A DNA stretch of 5,750 nucleotides, taken from positions 1 to 5,750 of the forward strand of contig DAHVYW010000092.1 of assembly GCA_027324025.1 (NCBI GenBank), given 5' to 3'. Within the stretch, counting starts at the first letter, position 1; each line of letters starts with the position of its first letter. The stretch comes from JAJZQD01 sp021847735. GTDB lineage: Bacteria > Bacillota > Thermincolia > Thermincolales > UBA2595. Below are positions 1-5,388 of this stretch, one piece after another. The translations under genes were made by a program, and so were the position numbers. Below the pieces are notes generated by a model. That model had not been told where the DNA came from. It saw nothing but the letters and a program-made list of their open reading frames with translations, and made no database searches.

Positions 1-774
1 GGCTGTCCCCTGCGGGTTGCTTTGCGTCTTGGTGCAGGCGACCTTAATGCGCTGGTGGGTTTGGCAGGGTTGTTTGCCGGTGTCGGCGCCGGCACAATCT
101 TTTTAAAATCCGGTTTCAGTCTGGGAAAAGCGTCTGCCCAACCAAAATGGACAGGATTCATATTACCGGCGCTTTCGCTCATGGTTCTGGTATTCTTATT
201 TGTCAGACCTACATTTATTTACTTTAGTTCAAAAGGCCCGGGTTCAATGCATGCTCCGATTTTATTGTCTCTGGCTGCAGGGTTGATTATCGGCGTTTTG
301 GCGCAAAGATCCCGTTTTTGCATGGCCGGAGGGATCCGCGACCTCATTTTGTTCCGCAACATTAATCTGATCTTAGGGTTTATTGTGATAATATTAGTAA
401 CGCTGGCCGGTAGTTTAGTGATGGGTAATTTTAAACCGGGTTTTGCAGCTCAACCCATTGCTCACTCCGAAGCCCTCTGGAATTTCCTGGGGCTTGGTCT
501 GGCCAGCTGGAGCGCGGCTTTGCTGGGCGGCTGTCCTTTAAGACAACTGGTATTGTCAGGTCAGGGCAACACGGATTCGGCCGTAACGGTTCTGGGTTTA
601 CTGGCCGGAGCGGCCGCTGCCCATATTTTTGACCTGGCCGCCAGCGCTAAAGGAGTGCCGGAATATGGCAAGTATGCCGTTATTTTCGGTTTTGCCATTG
701 TTTTAGCGGTTAGCCTTACTGCTTACTTCAAGACTGCGACCGTTGAAGGGAGGGAAACCCATGCAAGTAATTGA
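1..774 (+). CDS. yedE: YedE-family (YeeE/YedE) selenium/sulfur transporter, 5' end missing
   Basis: This is the C-terminal 257 residues of a polytopic inner-membrane protein. The reading frame is open to the left edge, so the start is outside the window and the TTG at 22 is not a real start. The first visible residues are GCPLR, and the same motif recurs near residues 177-181 (GGCPLRQ), showing the family's internal duplication. Between them is SRFCMAGGIRD (Cys near residue 107). These conserved cysteines line the substrate path in the thiosulfate-transporting relatives (family knowledge). I count about six or seven hydrophobic spans. The stretch GSMHAPILLSLAAGL followed by AQRSRFCMAGGIRD resembles the YedE subgroup tied to selenium metabolism, so the cargo could be a selenium or a reduced sulfur species; sequence alone cannot decide. 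It overlaps the next gene by 14 bp, which implies co-translation with the TusA-like carrier. Family assignment is secure, the selenium role inferred. Confidence 0.9.
   Translation, partial: GCPLRVALRLGAGDLNALVGLAGLFAGVGAGTIFLKSGFSLGKASAQPKWTGFILPALSLMVLVFLFVRPTFIYFSSKGPGSMHAPILLSLAAGLIIGVLAQRSRFCMAGGIRDLILFRNINLILGFIVIILVTLAGSLVMGNFKPGFAAQPIAHSEALWNFLGLGLASWSAALLGGCPLRQLVLSGQGNTDSAVTVLGLLAGAAAAHIFDLAASAKGVPEYGKYAVIFGFAIVLAVSLTAYFKTATVEGRETHASN
746..754 (+). promoter_or_regulatory. Ribosome binding site fixing the start of the TusA-like gene
   Basis: AAGGGAGGG lies 6 bp before the ATG at 761, inside the end of the transporter gene. It supports ATG 761 over the in-frame TTG at 743, which would add six residues (MKGGKP) that merely translate the Shine-Dalgarno. 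Confidence 0.8.
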
Positions 775-970
775 CGCCCGGGGCCTGTCCTGTCCGGAAC
801 CTGTTTTACTCACCAAAAAAACCATTGATTCAAATGCGCACGCGTCATTCAAAGTGCTTGTAGATGAAATGGCGGCTTGTGAAAATATTACCGCATTGGC
901 AAAAAATCTCGGGTGGACGGTTCACCATGACAGAACGGACGACCACATTGAGATGACCTTGAATAAATAA
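761..970 (+). CDS. TusA/SirA-like sulfur (selenium) carrier, single domain
   Basis: A 69-residue cytoplasmic protein with the TusA/SirA/YedF signature: a beta strand (MQVIDARGL), then SCPEPV with the carrier cysteine at residue 11 in the CPxP motif at the start of a helix, then the FKVLVDE strand and a second helix. The family passes persulfide sulfur between proteins. Beside YedE the usual partner is YedF, which has about 200 residues because a DsrE-like domain follows the TusA domain. Here only the TusA domain is present. A second cysteine at residue 40 (MAACENI) sits at the start of the second helix. The start is ATG 761. It overlaps the transporter by 14 bp and ends 2 bp before the DUF3343 gene, so the three probably form one import-and-delivery unit. 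Whether it carries sulfur or selenium is not visible. Confidence 0.9.
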   Translation: MQVIDARGLSCPEPVLLTKKTIDSNAHASFKVLVDEMAACENITALAKNLGWTVHHDRTDDHIEMTLNK

Positions 971-972
971 TT

Positions 973-1245
973 ATGTCAGCAGAGAAACATTGCTATATCA
1001 CCTTCCCCGGGGTAACGCTTGTGTTACAGGCCGAAAAATATTTAGCTCAAATTGGAGAAGAGTTTTTAATTGTACCCATTCCCAGAGAGATTGGTACGGA
1101 TTGCGGAATGTGTATTATGTGTGCGCCGGAAAAAGCGGACCGGATTATTAATTTGCTTACCCAGGCGGGAGTTACTTATGACAGCATATATACACTAAAA
1201 AAGCATAAGCCCGGTTTTTTCGGGAGCCTGTTTAAAAAGCCATGA
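973..1245 (+). CDS. DUF3343 protein (putative Se/S carrier-like) with a CxxCxxC cluster
   Basis: A 90-residue soluble protein recognisable as DUF3343 (Pfam putative Se/S carrier-like). It begins with a strand carrying Cys7 (CYITFPGVTLVLQAEKYL), then the hallmark FLIVPIPREI, then the conserved CG, and a predicted small ferredoxin-like alpha/beta fold through about residue 75. Members are commonly found beside yedE, yedF and selD genes, as here. The family usually has a single Cys-Gly after the PxPRE strand; this copy has DCGMCIMC with Cys44, Cys47 and Cys50, which could bind metal or hold a perselenide. The C-terminus is basic and aromatic (HKPGFFGSLFKKP). The gene starts 2 bp after the TusA-like stop with no clear Shine-Dalgarno, so translation is probably coupled. 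Its TGA lies inside the terminator stem. Family call is firm, biochemical role unproven. Confidence 0.85.
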   Translation: MSAEKHCYITFPGVTLVLQAEKYLAQIGEEFLIVPIPREIGTDCGMCIMCAPEKADRIINLLTQAGVTYDSIYTLKKHKPGFFGSLFKKP

Positions 1246-1280
1246 ATGTTCGCGTCTTAAGCGAACATTCATGGCTTTTT
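1234..1280 (+). terminator. Strong rho-independent terminator, perfect 20-bp stem
   Basis: The left arm (1234-1253, starting AAAAAGCCATG) and right arm (1261-1280, ending CATGGCTTTTT) are perfectly complementary over 20 bp, with a 7-nt loop (GTCTTAA). The right arm ends in T5, and the left arm starts in A5, so the element could also stop transcription on the - strand. The stop codon of the DUF3343 gene (1243-1245) lies within the left arm. It separates the selenium/sulfur operon from the methyltransferase operon. Confidence 0.9.
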
Positions 1281-1393
1281 ATGATATACAGAGCACAGGA
1301 ATTACTAAGCACTCCGGTACAGGACCTGGTTACTGGCTTTAAAGTCTATCCTTGCAGCTACCTTTTCCAAGCAAGCAGATGATTGCGGTGTTG

Positions 1394-1419
1394 TTCTTCC
1401 GGAAGAAGAGGCTGCAGCC
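1394..1419. promoter_or_regulatory. Two adjacent palindromes, possible operator
   Basis: TTCTTCCGGAAGAA (1394-1407) is a perfect 14-bp palindrome. Two bases later GGCTGCAGCC (1410-1419) is a perfect 10-bp palindrome. They sit about 155-180 bp upstream of the proposed -10 element, a distance more typical of a distal activator site than of a repressor operator. There is no direct evidence of binding, and the stretch may instead be a remnant of coding sequence. Confidence 0.25.
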
Positions 1420-1548
1420 ACCTTTCGGGATGCTTATTTGCTGATTAGCAACCGTGTGTGTTTCATAAAATTTTTTTTGCTCTTGGACTCCGTTTTCTCA
1501 TGCATAAAAAATACTTATTGTAAAAGTTAACTCCATATGTTTTTTTTA

Positions 1549-1579
1549 TTGGTCTTATACAATATTTTTATACTATAAT
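1549..1579 (+). promoter_or_regulatory. Probable sigma-A promoter of the methyltransferase operon
   Basis: A consensus -10 TATAAT at 1574-1579 is preceded by TTGGTC at 1549-1554, a partial -35 with a long 19-bp spacer, in very AT-rich DNA. The transcript would have a leader of about 35 nt before the TTG start at 1622. The weak -35 and long spacer suggest that an activator may be needed. A weaker alternative is TTGGAC (1483-1488) with TAAAAA (1505-1510). Confidence 0.5.
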
Positions 1580-1608
1580 AGGCTTGAATTAGCTTGCAAA
1601 TTAGACTT

Positions 1609-1615
1609 GGAGGTG
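1609..1615 (+). promoter_or_regulatory. Ribosome binding site fixing a TTG start for the corrinoid gene
   Basis: GGAGGTG lies 6 bp before TTG 1622. The longer frame could start at TTG 1607, but that codon overlaps the Shine-Dalgarno itself and has no ribosome binding site of its own, so TTG 1622 is preferred. Confidence 0.8.
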
Positions 1616-1621
1616 TCAGTT

Positions 1622-2281
1622 TTGAGGAGTAAGGAAGAAATTTTACAAGATTTGGCTACGGCAGTTATCGATATGGATGAAGAAACTGCCAGAAGTGTGG
1701 CCCGGGAAGCCATCGATGCCGGCATTGCCGCCTGCGAAGCCATCAACGAGGGTCTGGTCAAGGGCATGCAGGTGGTCGGGGATAAGTACGAGCAACAGGA
1801 GTACTTTATCCCGGAGGTGCTCCTCTGTTCCGATGCCATGATGGCCGGACTGGAAATACTGCAGCCCTACCTGCCTAAAGACAGCAACAAAATGGCAGAA
1901 AAAGTGGTTATCGGCGTGGTCCAGGGGGATACCCATGATATCGGGAAGAACCTGGTGAAAATCATGCTGGAGGCTTCCGGGTTTAAAGTATATGACCTGG
2001 GCCGCAACGTGCCTTTGGAGGATTTTGTGGCCAAGGCTTTGGAAGTGGACGCCAAAATAATAGCCCTGTCCACCTTGATGACCACCACTATGGAAGGTAT
2101 GCGGATTGTTATTGAAGAGTTGAAAAACCGAGGTATCCGGAATGACTTCCTGGTATTGATCGGCGGCGGACCTATTTCCCAGGCCTTTGCCGGTGAGATC
2201 GGGGCGGACCTTTACGCCGCCGATGCCAACTCCGCGGTCAGGAAATTGAAAGAATTACTGGAGGTAAGAGTATGCGCTTAG
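1622..2281 (+). CDS. Methyltransferase corrinoid protein (MtaC/MtbC/MttC type)
   Basis: A 219-residue cytoplasmic B12-binding protein of the size usual for this family. Residues about 1-88 form the four-helix cap (AINEGLVKGMQVVGDKYEQQEYFIPEVL region), which covers the cobalamin methyl face. Residues about 94-219 are the Rossmann-like B12 domain. The lower-ligand motif is D103-T-H105-D-I-G108 (GDTHDIGKNLV), with His105 the expected cobalt ligand. STLMTTTM (150-157) and the IGGGPIS loop (180-186) should hold the nucleotide tail. In known systems such proteins shuttle a methyl group between a substrate-specific methyltransferase and a second methyltransferase that passes it to tetrahydrofolate or coenzyme M. 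The start is TTG 1622 behind GGAGGTG. Its end overlaps the next gene by 10 bp, tying it to the UroD-like proteins. The family is clear; the methyl donor is not readable from this protein. Confidence 0.95.
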   Translation: MRSKEEILQDLATAVIDMDEETARSVAREAIDAGIAACEAINEGLVKGMQVVGDKYEQQEYFIPEVLLCSDAMMAGLEILQPYLPKDSNKMAEKVVIGVVQGDTHDIGKNLVKIMLEASGFKVYDLGRNVPLEDFVAKALEVDAKIIALSTLMTTTMEGMRIVIEELKNRGIRNDFLVLIGGGPISQAFAGEIGADLYAADANSAVRKLKELLEVRVCA

Positions 2282-3318
2282 AAGTTCCGGCGGATACTAT
2301 GACCCCCAAGGAGCGGGTGCTAGGGATGCTGCAGGGTCAAAAGGTGGACCGGATTCCCTCCGCCCCTTTGATCCTGAACCGCTGTTCCCGGGTTACCGGG
2401 GTCACCGTATCAAATTTTAACAGCGACGCCAAAGTGATGGGCGAAGCCCATGTCCGTGCCTGGGAAACGTTCGGTCATGACATACCCCTGATGTTTACTA
2501 CTACCTCAACCGTGGCTGAGGCCATGGGCACAAAACTCTTTTTCCCCGAAGATGATACGCCATGGGTGGAAAAACCGCTGGTGGAGAACCCGGCGGATGT
2601 GGATAAAGTTAAAATTGCCGACCCGTGGCAGGACGGGCGCCTGCCCGTTTACCTGGGCGCGGCCCGACATGTGGTCAACGAAATCGGTGACAGGGTTTTT
2701 GTAGGCTGCATTTTTGCCGCTCCTTTCACCACCGCCTCCCACCTCAGAGGTACCGAAGCCCTTATCCGGGAAACCTATAAAAACCCGGGGCTGGTCAACG
2801 AATTACTGGACCTGGCCAAAGCCAGCGCTTTCAATATGATTGACGCCCTGGCTGAACTCGGGGTGGTGCCGGTAATTTTCGAACCGGTGGCCAGCGCCAG
2901 TCTAATCAGCCCCAAGCAGTTTGAAAAGTTTGCTTTACCCCGCCTTACGGAAATGGTGGAACGGGCCCACCAAAAAGGGATGCCCGTTTGCCTGCACATC
3001 TGCGGCAAAACCACGCCCATCATAGAACTGATGGCGGCAACGGGGGCGGACATTTTAAGTGTCGATCAGATTGACATGGAAACAGCCAAACAAAAAGCAG
3101 GTGACAAAACCTGCCTGCTCGGCAATGTCAAGCCTACCGAAACCCTCCTCAAAGGAACCCCGGAAATGGTCATGGCTGAAGTAAAAGAGATTATTGAAAA
3201 AGCCGGCGATAGCCCCCGCGGGTTAATCGTCTCTTCCGGATGCGAAATCCCCTTTAATACTCCGTCTGAAAATATCGCCGCCCTGATTGATGCTACCAGA
3301 TACTACGGGCAACGCTAG
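2272..3318 (+). CDS. UroD-fold corrinoid methyltransferase, MtaA/CmuA type (first paralog)
   Basis: A 348-residue TIM-barrel protein of the uroporphyrinogen decarboxylase superfamily, MtaA/CmuA branch. The N-terminus has the family opening (TPKERVLGMLQGQKVDRIP, 11-29). The middle carries APFTTASHLRGTEAL (150-164). The zinc site of methyl-transferring members is complete: His242-x-Cys244-Gly (LHICGKTTPI) and Cys324 (SSGCEIPFNTP). LLGNVKPTETLLKGTP (282-297) is the typical loop of the branch. Zinc normally activates a thiol for methyl transfer, as in MtaA and MtbA (family knowledge). The same fold also serves as substrate-side methyltransferase in some systems, so direction and substrate are open. 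True UroD haem enzymes lack this HxC...C site, so a haem role is unlikely. GGAGG (2260-2264) lies 7 bp before the ATG, inside the corrinoid gene. Confidence 0.9.
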   Translation: MRLEVPADTMTPKERVLGMLQGQKVDRIPSAPLILNRCSRVTGVTVSNFNSDAKVMGEAHVRAWETFGHDIPLMFTTTSTVAEAMGTKLFFPEDDTPWVEKPLVENPADVDKVKIADPWQDGRLPVYLGAARHVVNEIGDRVFVGCIFAAPFTTASHLRGTEALIRETYKNPGLVNELLDLAKASAFNMIDALAELGVVPVIFEPVASASLISPKQFEKFALPRLTEMVERAHQKGMPVCLHICGKTTPIIELMAATGADILSVDQIDMETAKQKAGDKTCLLGNVKPTETLLKGTPEMVMAEVKEIIEKAGDSPRGLIVSSGCEIPFNTPSENIAALIDATRYYGQR

Positions 3319-3333
3319 AAAGCAGGTCTAAAC

Positions 3334-4362
3334 ATGGAACTGACAGAAAAAGAACGTTTGCTTAATATCCTTGTCGGCCAAAGGGCCGACCGCCCCGCGG
3401 TCATCTGTCCCGGAGGCATGATGAGCGCAGCCACTACCGAGGTGCTCCGGAAAGTAAAAGGTAATTTTCACACCGATCCTTCGGTCATGACCGCGACAGC
3501 TGAAGAAATCCGGTACGCGACAGGTTTTGAGAACCTTGGCGTGCCCTTTTGTATGACGGTGGAAGCGGAAGCCCTGGGAAGCCTGGTGGATCTCGGGGAC
3601 ACGGCGGTAGAACCGCGGATAACGGATTACGGAGCTGAGGAACCGGCTGAGGTCACGGCTCGTCCCCTGCCTGACCCGCAAAAAGACGACCGGCTCCCGG
3701 CGGTCTTAGAGGCTATCAACCTACTGGCCCGGCGAAACACTGGTATCCCCATTACTGGTAACCTGACGGGTCCGGTAAGTTTAGCCACCTCAATCATTGA
3801 TCCGATGAAATTTTTCCGGCTCATGCGTAAAGACCGGGAAGGCGTACAGCAATTATTAATTTATTTGACAGAACACCTCGTAAGCTTTGCCCGCGAGCAA
3901 ATTGCCGCCGGAGCCGATGTAATTGCCATCGCCGATCCTACGGCGACCGGAGAGATTCTGGGTGGTAAGAATTTCCGGGAGTTCGTCACTCCTCTCCTGG
4001 TCCGCCTAGTAAAGGAAATACGGGCGGCCGGGGCCGGCGCCATTGTCCACATTTGCGGAGATGCCGGGGCGCTTTTGGAGGAACTTAATAATATTAAAGG
4101 GGCAGCCTTAAGTTTTGATTCTTTGGTAGACATGAAAAAAGCTAAAGAAAAACTGGGAACCTCACCCCTGATGGGGAATATCAGTACCCAGCTCCTTCAT
4201 CAGGGAAATCCGGAACGAATTATCCGGACAGTTAAGCGTGACGTTGATTGCGGTGTAGATATCATTTCTCCCGCCTGTGGCATTAGTCTGCAAACCCCTT
4301 TGTCAAATTTACAGACCGTGACCGATACCGTGAAAGGTTTAAACAATAATGACAGGCCGTGA
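3334..4362 (+). CDS. UroD-fold corrinoid methyltransferase, MtaA/CmuA type (second paralog)
   Basis: A 342-residue paralog of the preceding gene. It opens with MELTEKERLLNILVGQRADRP. It has GNLTGPVSLATSIIDPMKF (142-160), the acidic barrel strand GADVIAIADPTATGEILG (193-210), and a complete zinc triad: His239-x-Cys241-Gly (VHICGDAGALLEEL) and Cys315 (SPACGISLQTPL). LMGNISTQLLHQGNPE (279-294) matches the GNV-type loop of the family. It reads as the most MtaA-like of the three, so a good guess is the methyltransferase that unloads the corrinoid, possibly to tetrahydrofolate in a bacterium; this is inference. It follows the first paralog after 15 bp, with a weak AGCAGG at 3321-3326, and overlaps the next gene by 14 bp. 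The sequences of the two paralogs have diverged well beyond a recent duplication, so different partners or substrates are likely. Confidence 0.9.
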   Translation: MELTEKERLLNILVGQRADRPAVICPGGMMSAATTEVLRKVKGNFHTDPSVMTATAEEIRYATGFENLGVPFCMTVEAEALGSLVDLGDTAVEPRITDYGAEEPAEVTARPLPDPQKDDRLPAVLEAINLLARRNTGIPITGNLTGPVSLATSIIDPMKFFRLMRKDREGVQQLLIYLTEHLVSFAREQIAAGADVIAIADPTATGEILGGKNFREFVTPLLVRLVKEIRAAGAGAIVHICGDAGALLEELNNIKGAALSFDSLVDMKKAKEKLGTSPLMGNISTQLLHQGNPERIIRTVKRDVDCGVDIISPACGISLQTPLSNLQTVTDTVKGLNNNDRP

Positions 4363-5260
4363 GAGAGTATGGGCTGCCCTCCGGGGAGGCCCTTTAGACC
4401 GCCCGCCCAAAGGAGAAATTCTGCTTACTCCCGGACTCGTAAAAGAATTTTCCTGCCCCGACCTGCAGTCTGTCCTTGCTTATTTAAATGCCGATCTGAG
4501 GGTTTTGCCGATTAACCAACTTAATCCCACTCCGGCCCTCTGGAAATCCTGGAGTAAAACCGGTTATTTTGTCTTTGGCCTGTTTCAGGGTCCGATTACT
4601 TTTCTGGCCGGGGAACTGGGCTGGCATAAACTTAGTCACTTGCTTTTAAAAAAAACCGGGGAGGCCCGGGAAGTTATGCACAAATATATTATGAGGAGCC
4701 TCAAACCGGTTATGGCAGCCCTGGAGGAAGGCTGTAAAGGGATTATCATTGCCGATGATTTGGCGGGTGACCGGGGTCCCCTGATCTCCCCGGTTTTCCT
4801 GAAAGAAAACTACTTCCCTCTCATCGCCTTTTTGCTTAAGGAACTTGGTTGTCGCCATGTCCCATGCATCTTTCATTCGGATGGCAACATTCTAGAACTC
4901 ATTTCTCATCTCAGAGAAGCAGGTTTTTGGGGAATTCACGGTCTGCAACCATCAGTAGGAATTGGAGCCGGGAGTTTTCGCCGGCAAGATCTTGCCAATT
5001 GGGTTTATTGGGGTAATTTTGAGTTTGAAGAACAGGGCGGGTTGAAAAGTGTCACAGATGTGAAAACCGAAGTTGGCCATCTTTTGACAAACTGGGCCGG
5101 TTTCCCGGGCTACATTTTTGGATCTTCAGGGGGATTGTACGAAGGTTTGTCCCCCGAAGCAATCAAAGCTGCCTACGACGCAGTAAACTCTTGGGGAGAT
5201 AAAAACCGGATTACGCATGAGGCCCCCTGCGACGGTCGTTATGAACCAATGCTCCTATAA
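4349..5260 (+). CDS. Divergent UroD-fold protein without the zinc cysteines (third paralog)
   Basis: A 303-residue member of the UroD superfamily, shorter than its two neighbours. It keeps the opening (MTGRERVWAALRGGPLDRPP), a barrel strand ending IIIADDLAGDRGPLISP (132-148, with Asp136-Asp137), and the histidine strand. However, the HxCG motif is FHSDGN (His176, Asp178), and where the last zinc cysteine should be is FGSSGGLYEG (257-266). It therefore cannot hold the usual Cys-containing zinc site. HSDGN-type members are frequent in methyltransferase clusters and may act on the substrate side (an O- or N-demethylase subunit), but I cannot name a substrate. AAAGG at 4333-4337 precedes the ATG. 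The last residues (about 284-303, ending GRYEPMLL) look atypical: the final eight or so codons lie opposite the ATPase remnant, so the C-terminus may have been altered by a rearrangement. Confidence 0.85.
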   Translation: MTGRERVWAALRGGPLDRPPKGEILLTPGLVKEFSCPDLQSVLAYLNADLRVLPINQLNPTPALWKSWSKTGYFVFGLFQGPITFLAGELGWHKLSHLLLKKTGEAREVMHKYIMRSLKPVMAALEEGCKGIIIADDLAGDRGPLISPVFLKENYFPLIAFLLKELGCRHVPCIFHSDGNILELISHLREAGFWGIHGLQPSVGIGAGSFRRQDLANWVYWGNFEFEEQGGLKSVTDVKTEVGHLLTNWAGFPGYIFGSSGGLYEGLSPEAIKAAYDAVNSWGDKNRITHEAPCDGRYEPMLL

Positions 5261-5372
5261 TGGGTCCCATAATACCAACGGAGGCCAGGATAATAGAAAC
5301 TAAATTAATTAACATGGAAACCAGGATGTTTTGGTTAATAGTATGTAAAATATGTCGGCCCAGTTTCAAAAG
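5238..5372 (-). pseudogene. Remnant of a P1B-type heavy-metal ATPase C-terminal end, antisense
   Basis: Read on the - strand from about 5372 to 5238, the frame gives LLKLGRHILHTINQNI, then LVSMLINLVSIIL, then ASVGIMGPIIGALVHN. This is the layout of the end of CadA/CopA/ZntA-type ATPases: a (L)xR(x)LxTIxQN linker, then the last two membrane helices, with GxxxPxxGALxHN between or in them (family knowledge). In intact proteins HN is followed by a short VVLNSxRL-type tail; here it runs into DRRRGPHA and a stop (5211), antisense to the UroD-like gene. Upstream (toward 5474) the frame is the antisense of the molybdoenzyme start. Only about 45 codons survive, with no start and no catalytic domains, so it is a relic. 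It fills most of the gap between the two + strand genes. Chance similarity of a hydrophobic frame is the alternative. Confidence 0.65.
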
Positions 5373-5375
5373 GAG
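5370..5375 (+). promoter_or_regulatory. Possible ribosome binding site of the molybdoenzyme gene
   Basis: AAGGAG lies 13 bp before the GTG at 5389, longer than usual. A closer AAAAGG directly abuts the GTG. The in-frame TGA at 5377-5379 rules out any start further upstream, and the ATG at 5376 is in another frame that stops after 15 codons, so GTG 5389 is the only start before the iron-sulfur motif. Confidence 0.5.
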
Positions 5376-5388
5376 ATGAAAAGAAAAG

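Larger units (their letters stand above)
1281..1621. other. Leader/intergenic region without a convincing gene
   Basis: About 340 bp lie between the terminator and the corrinoid gene. The first part (about 1281-1455) has base composition like the coding regions. It contains a 33-codon frame from ATG 1281 to TGA 1380-1382 with no ribosome binding site. A second frame from 1309 reads plausibly protein-like to about 1455 (for example QADDCGVVLPEEEAAATF near 1372-1425) but has no start and runs into T/A-rich DNA. This could be decayed coding sequence or chance; I do not recognise the family. Two palindromes lie near 1394-1419. From about 1461 the DNA is AT-rich with T8 runs and leads into a promoter. 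I saw no B12-box motif of a cobalamin riboswitch and no tRNA. Confidence 0.6.

Noticed and set aside
743..760. TTG start giving the TusA-like protein six extra residues
   Set aside because: The extra codons span the AAGGGAGGG ribosome binding site; ATG 761 has ideal spacing and begins right at the family's first strand.
1281..1382. 33-codon ORF starting at ATG 1281, with TGA possibly read as selenocysteine
   Set aside because: There is no ribosome binding site, it starts directly behind a strong terminator, and continuation past the TGA gives no recognisable protein.
1551..1598. Possible sigma-54 promoter (GG ... TTGCA) before the corrinoid gene
   Set aside because: The GG to GC spacing is 13 bp from GG 1581-1582 to GC 1596-1597, not the required 10, and no other pair fits.
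1281..1606. Cobalamin riboswitch controlling the corrinoid operon
   Set aside because: No B12-box-like sequence or convincing set of paired stems was seen; the probable promoter leaves a leader of only about 35 nt.
3328..3681. 117-codon - strand frame opposite the second UroD-like gene, and the other - strand frames inside 1573-4876
   Set aside because: They are shadows of well-supported + strand genes, with arginine/serine-rich non-family sequence and no ribosome binding sites.
2272..4362. Haem-pathway uroporphyrinogen decarboxylase (HemE)
   Set aside because: The HxCG and distal Cys zinc site and linkage to a corrinoid protein mark the methyltransferase branch of the UroD superfamily.
5256..5273. 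ATGGG-T-CCCAT hairpin after the third UroD-like gene as a terminator
   Set aside because: The stem is 5 bp with a 1-nt loop, which cannot fold as a normal hairpin, and no T-run follows.
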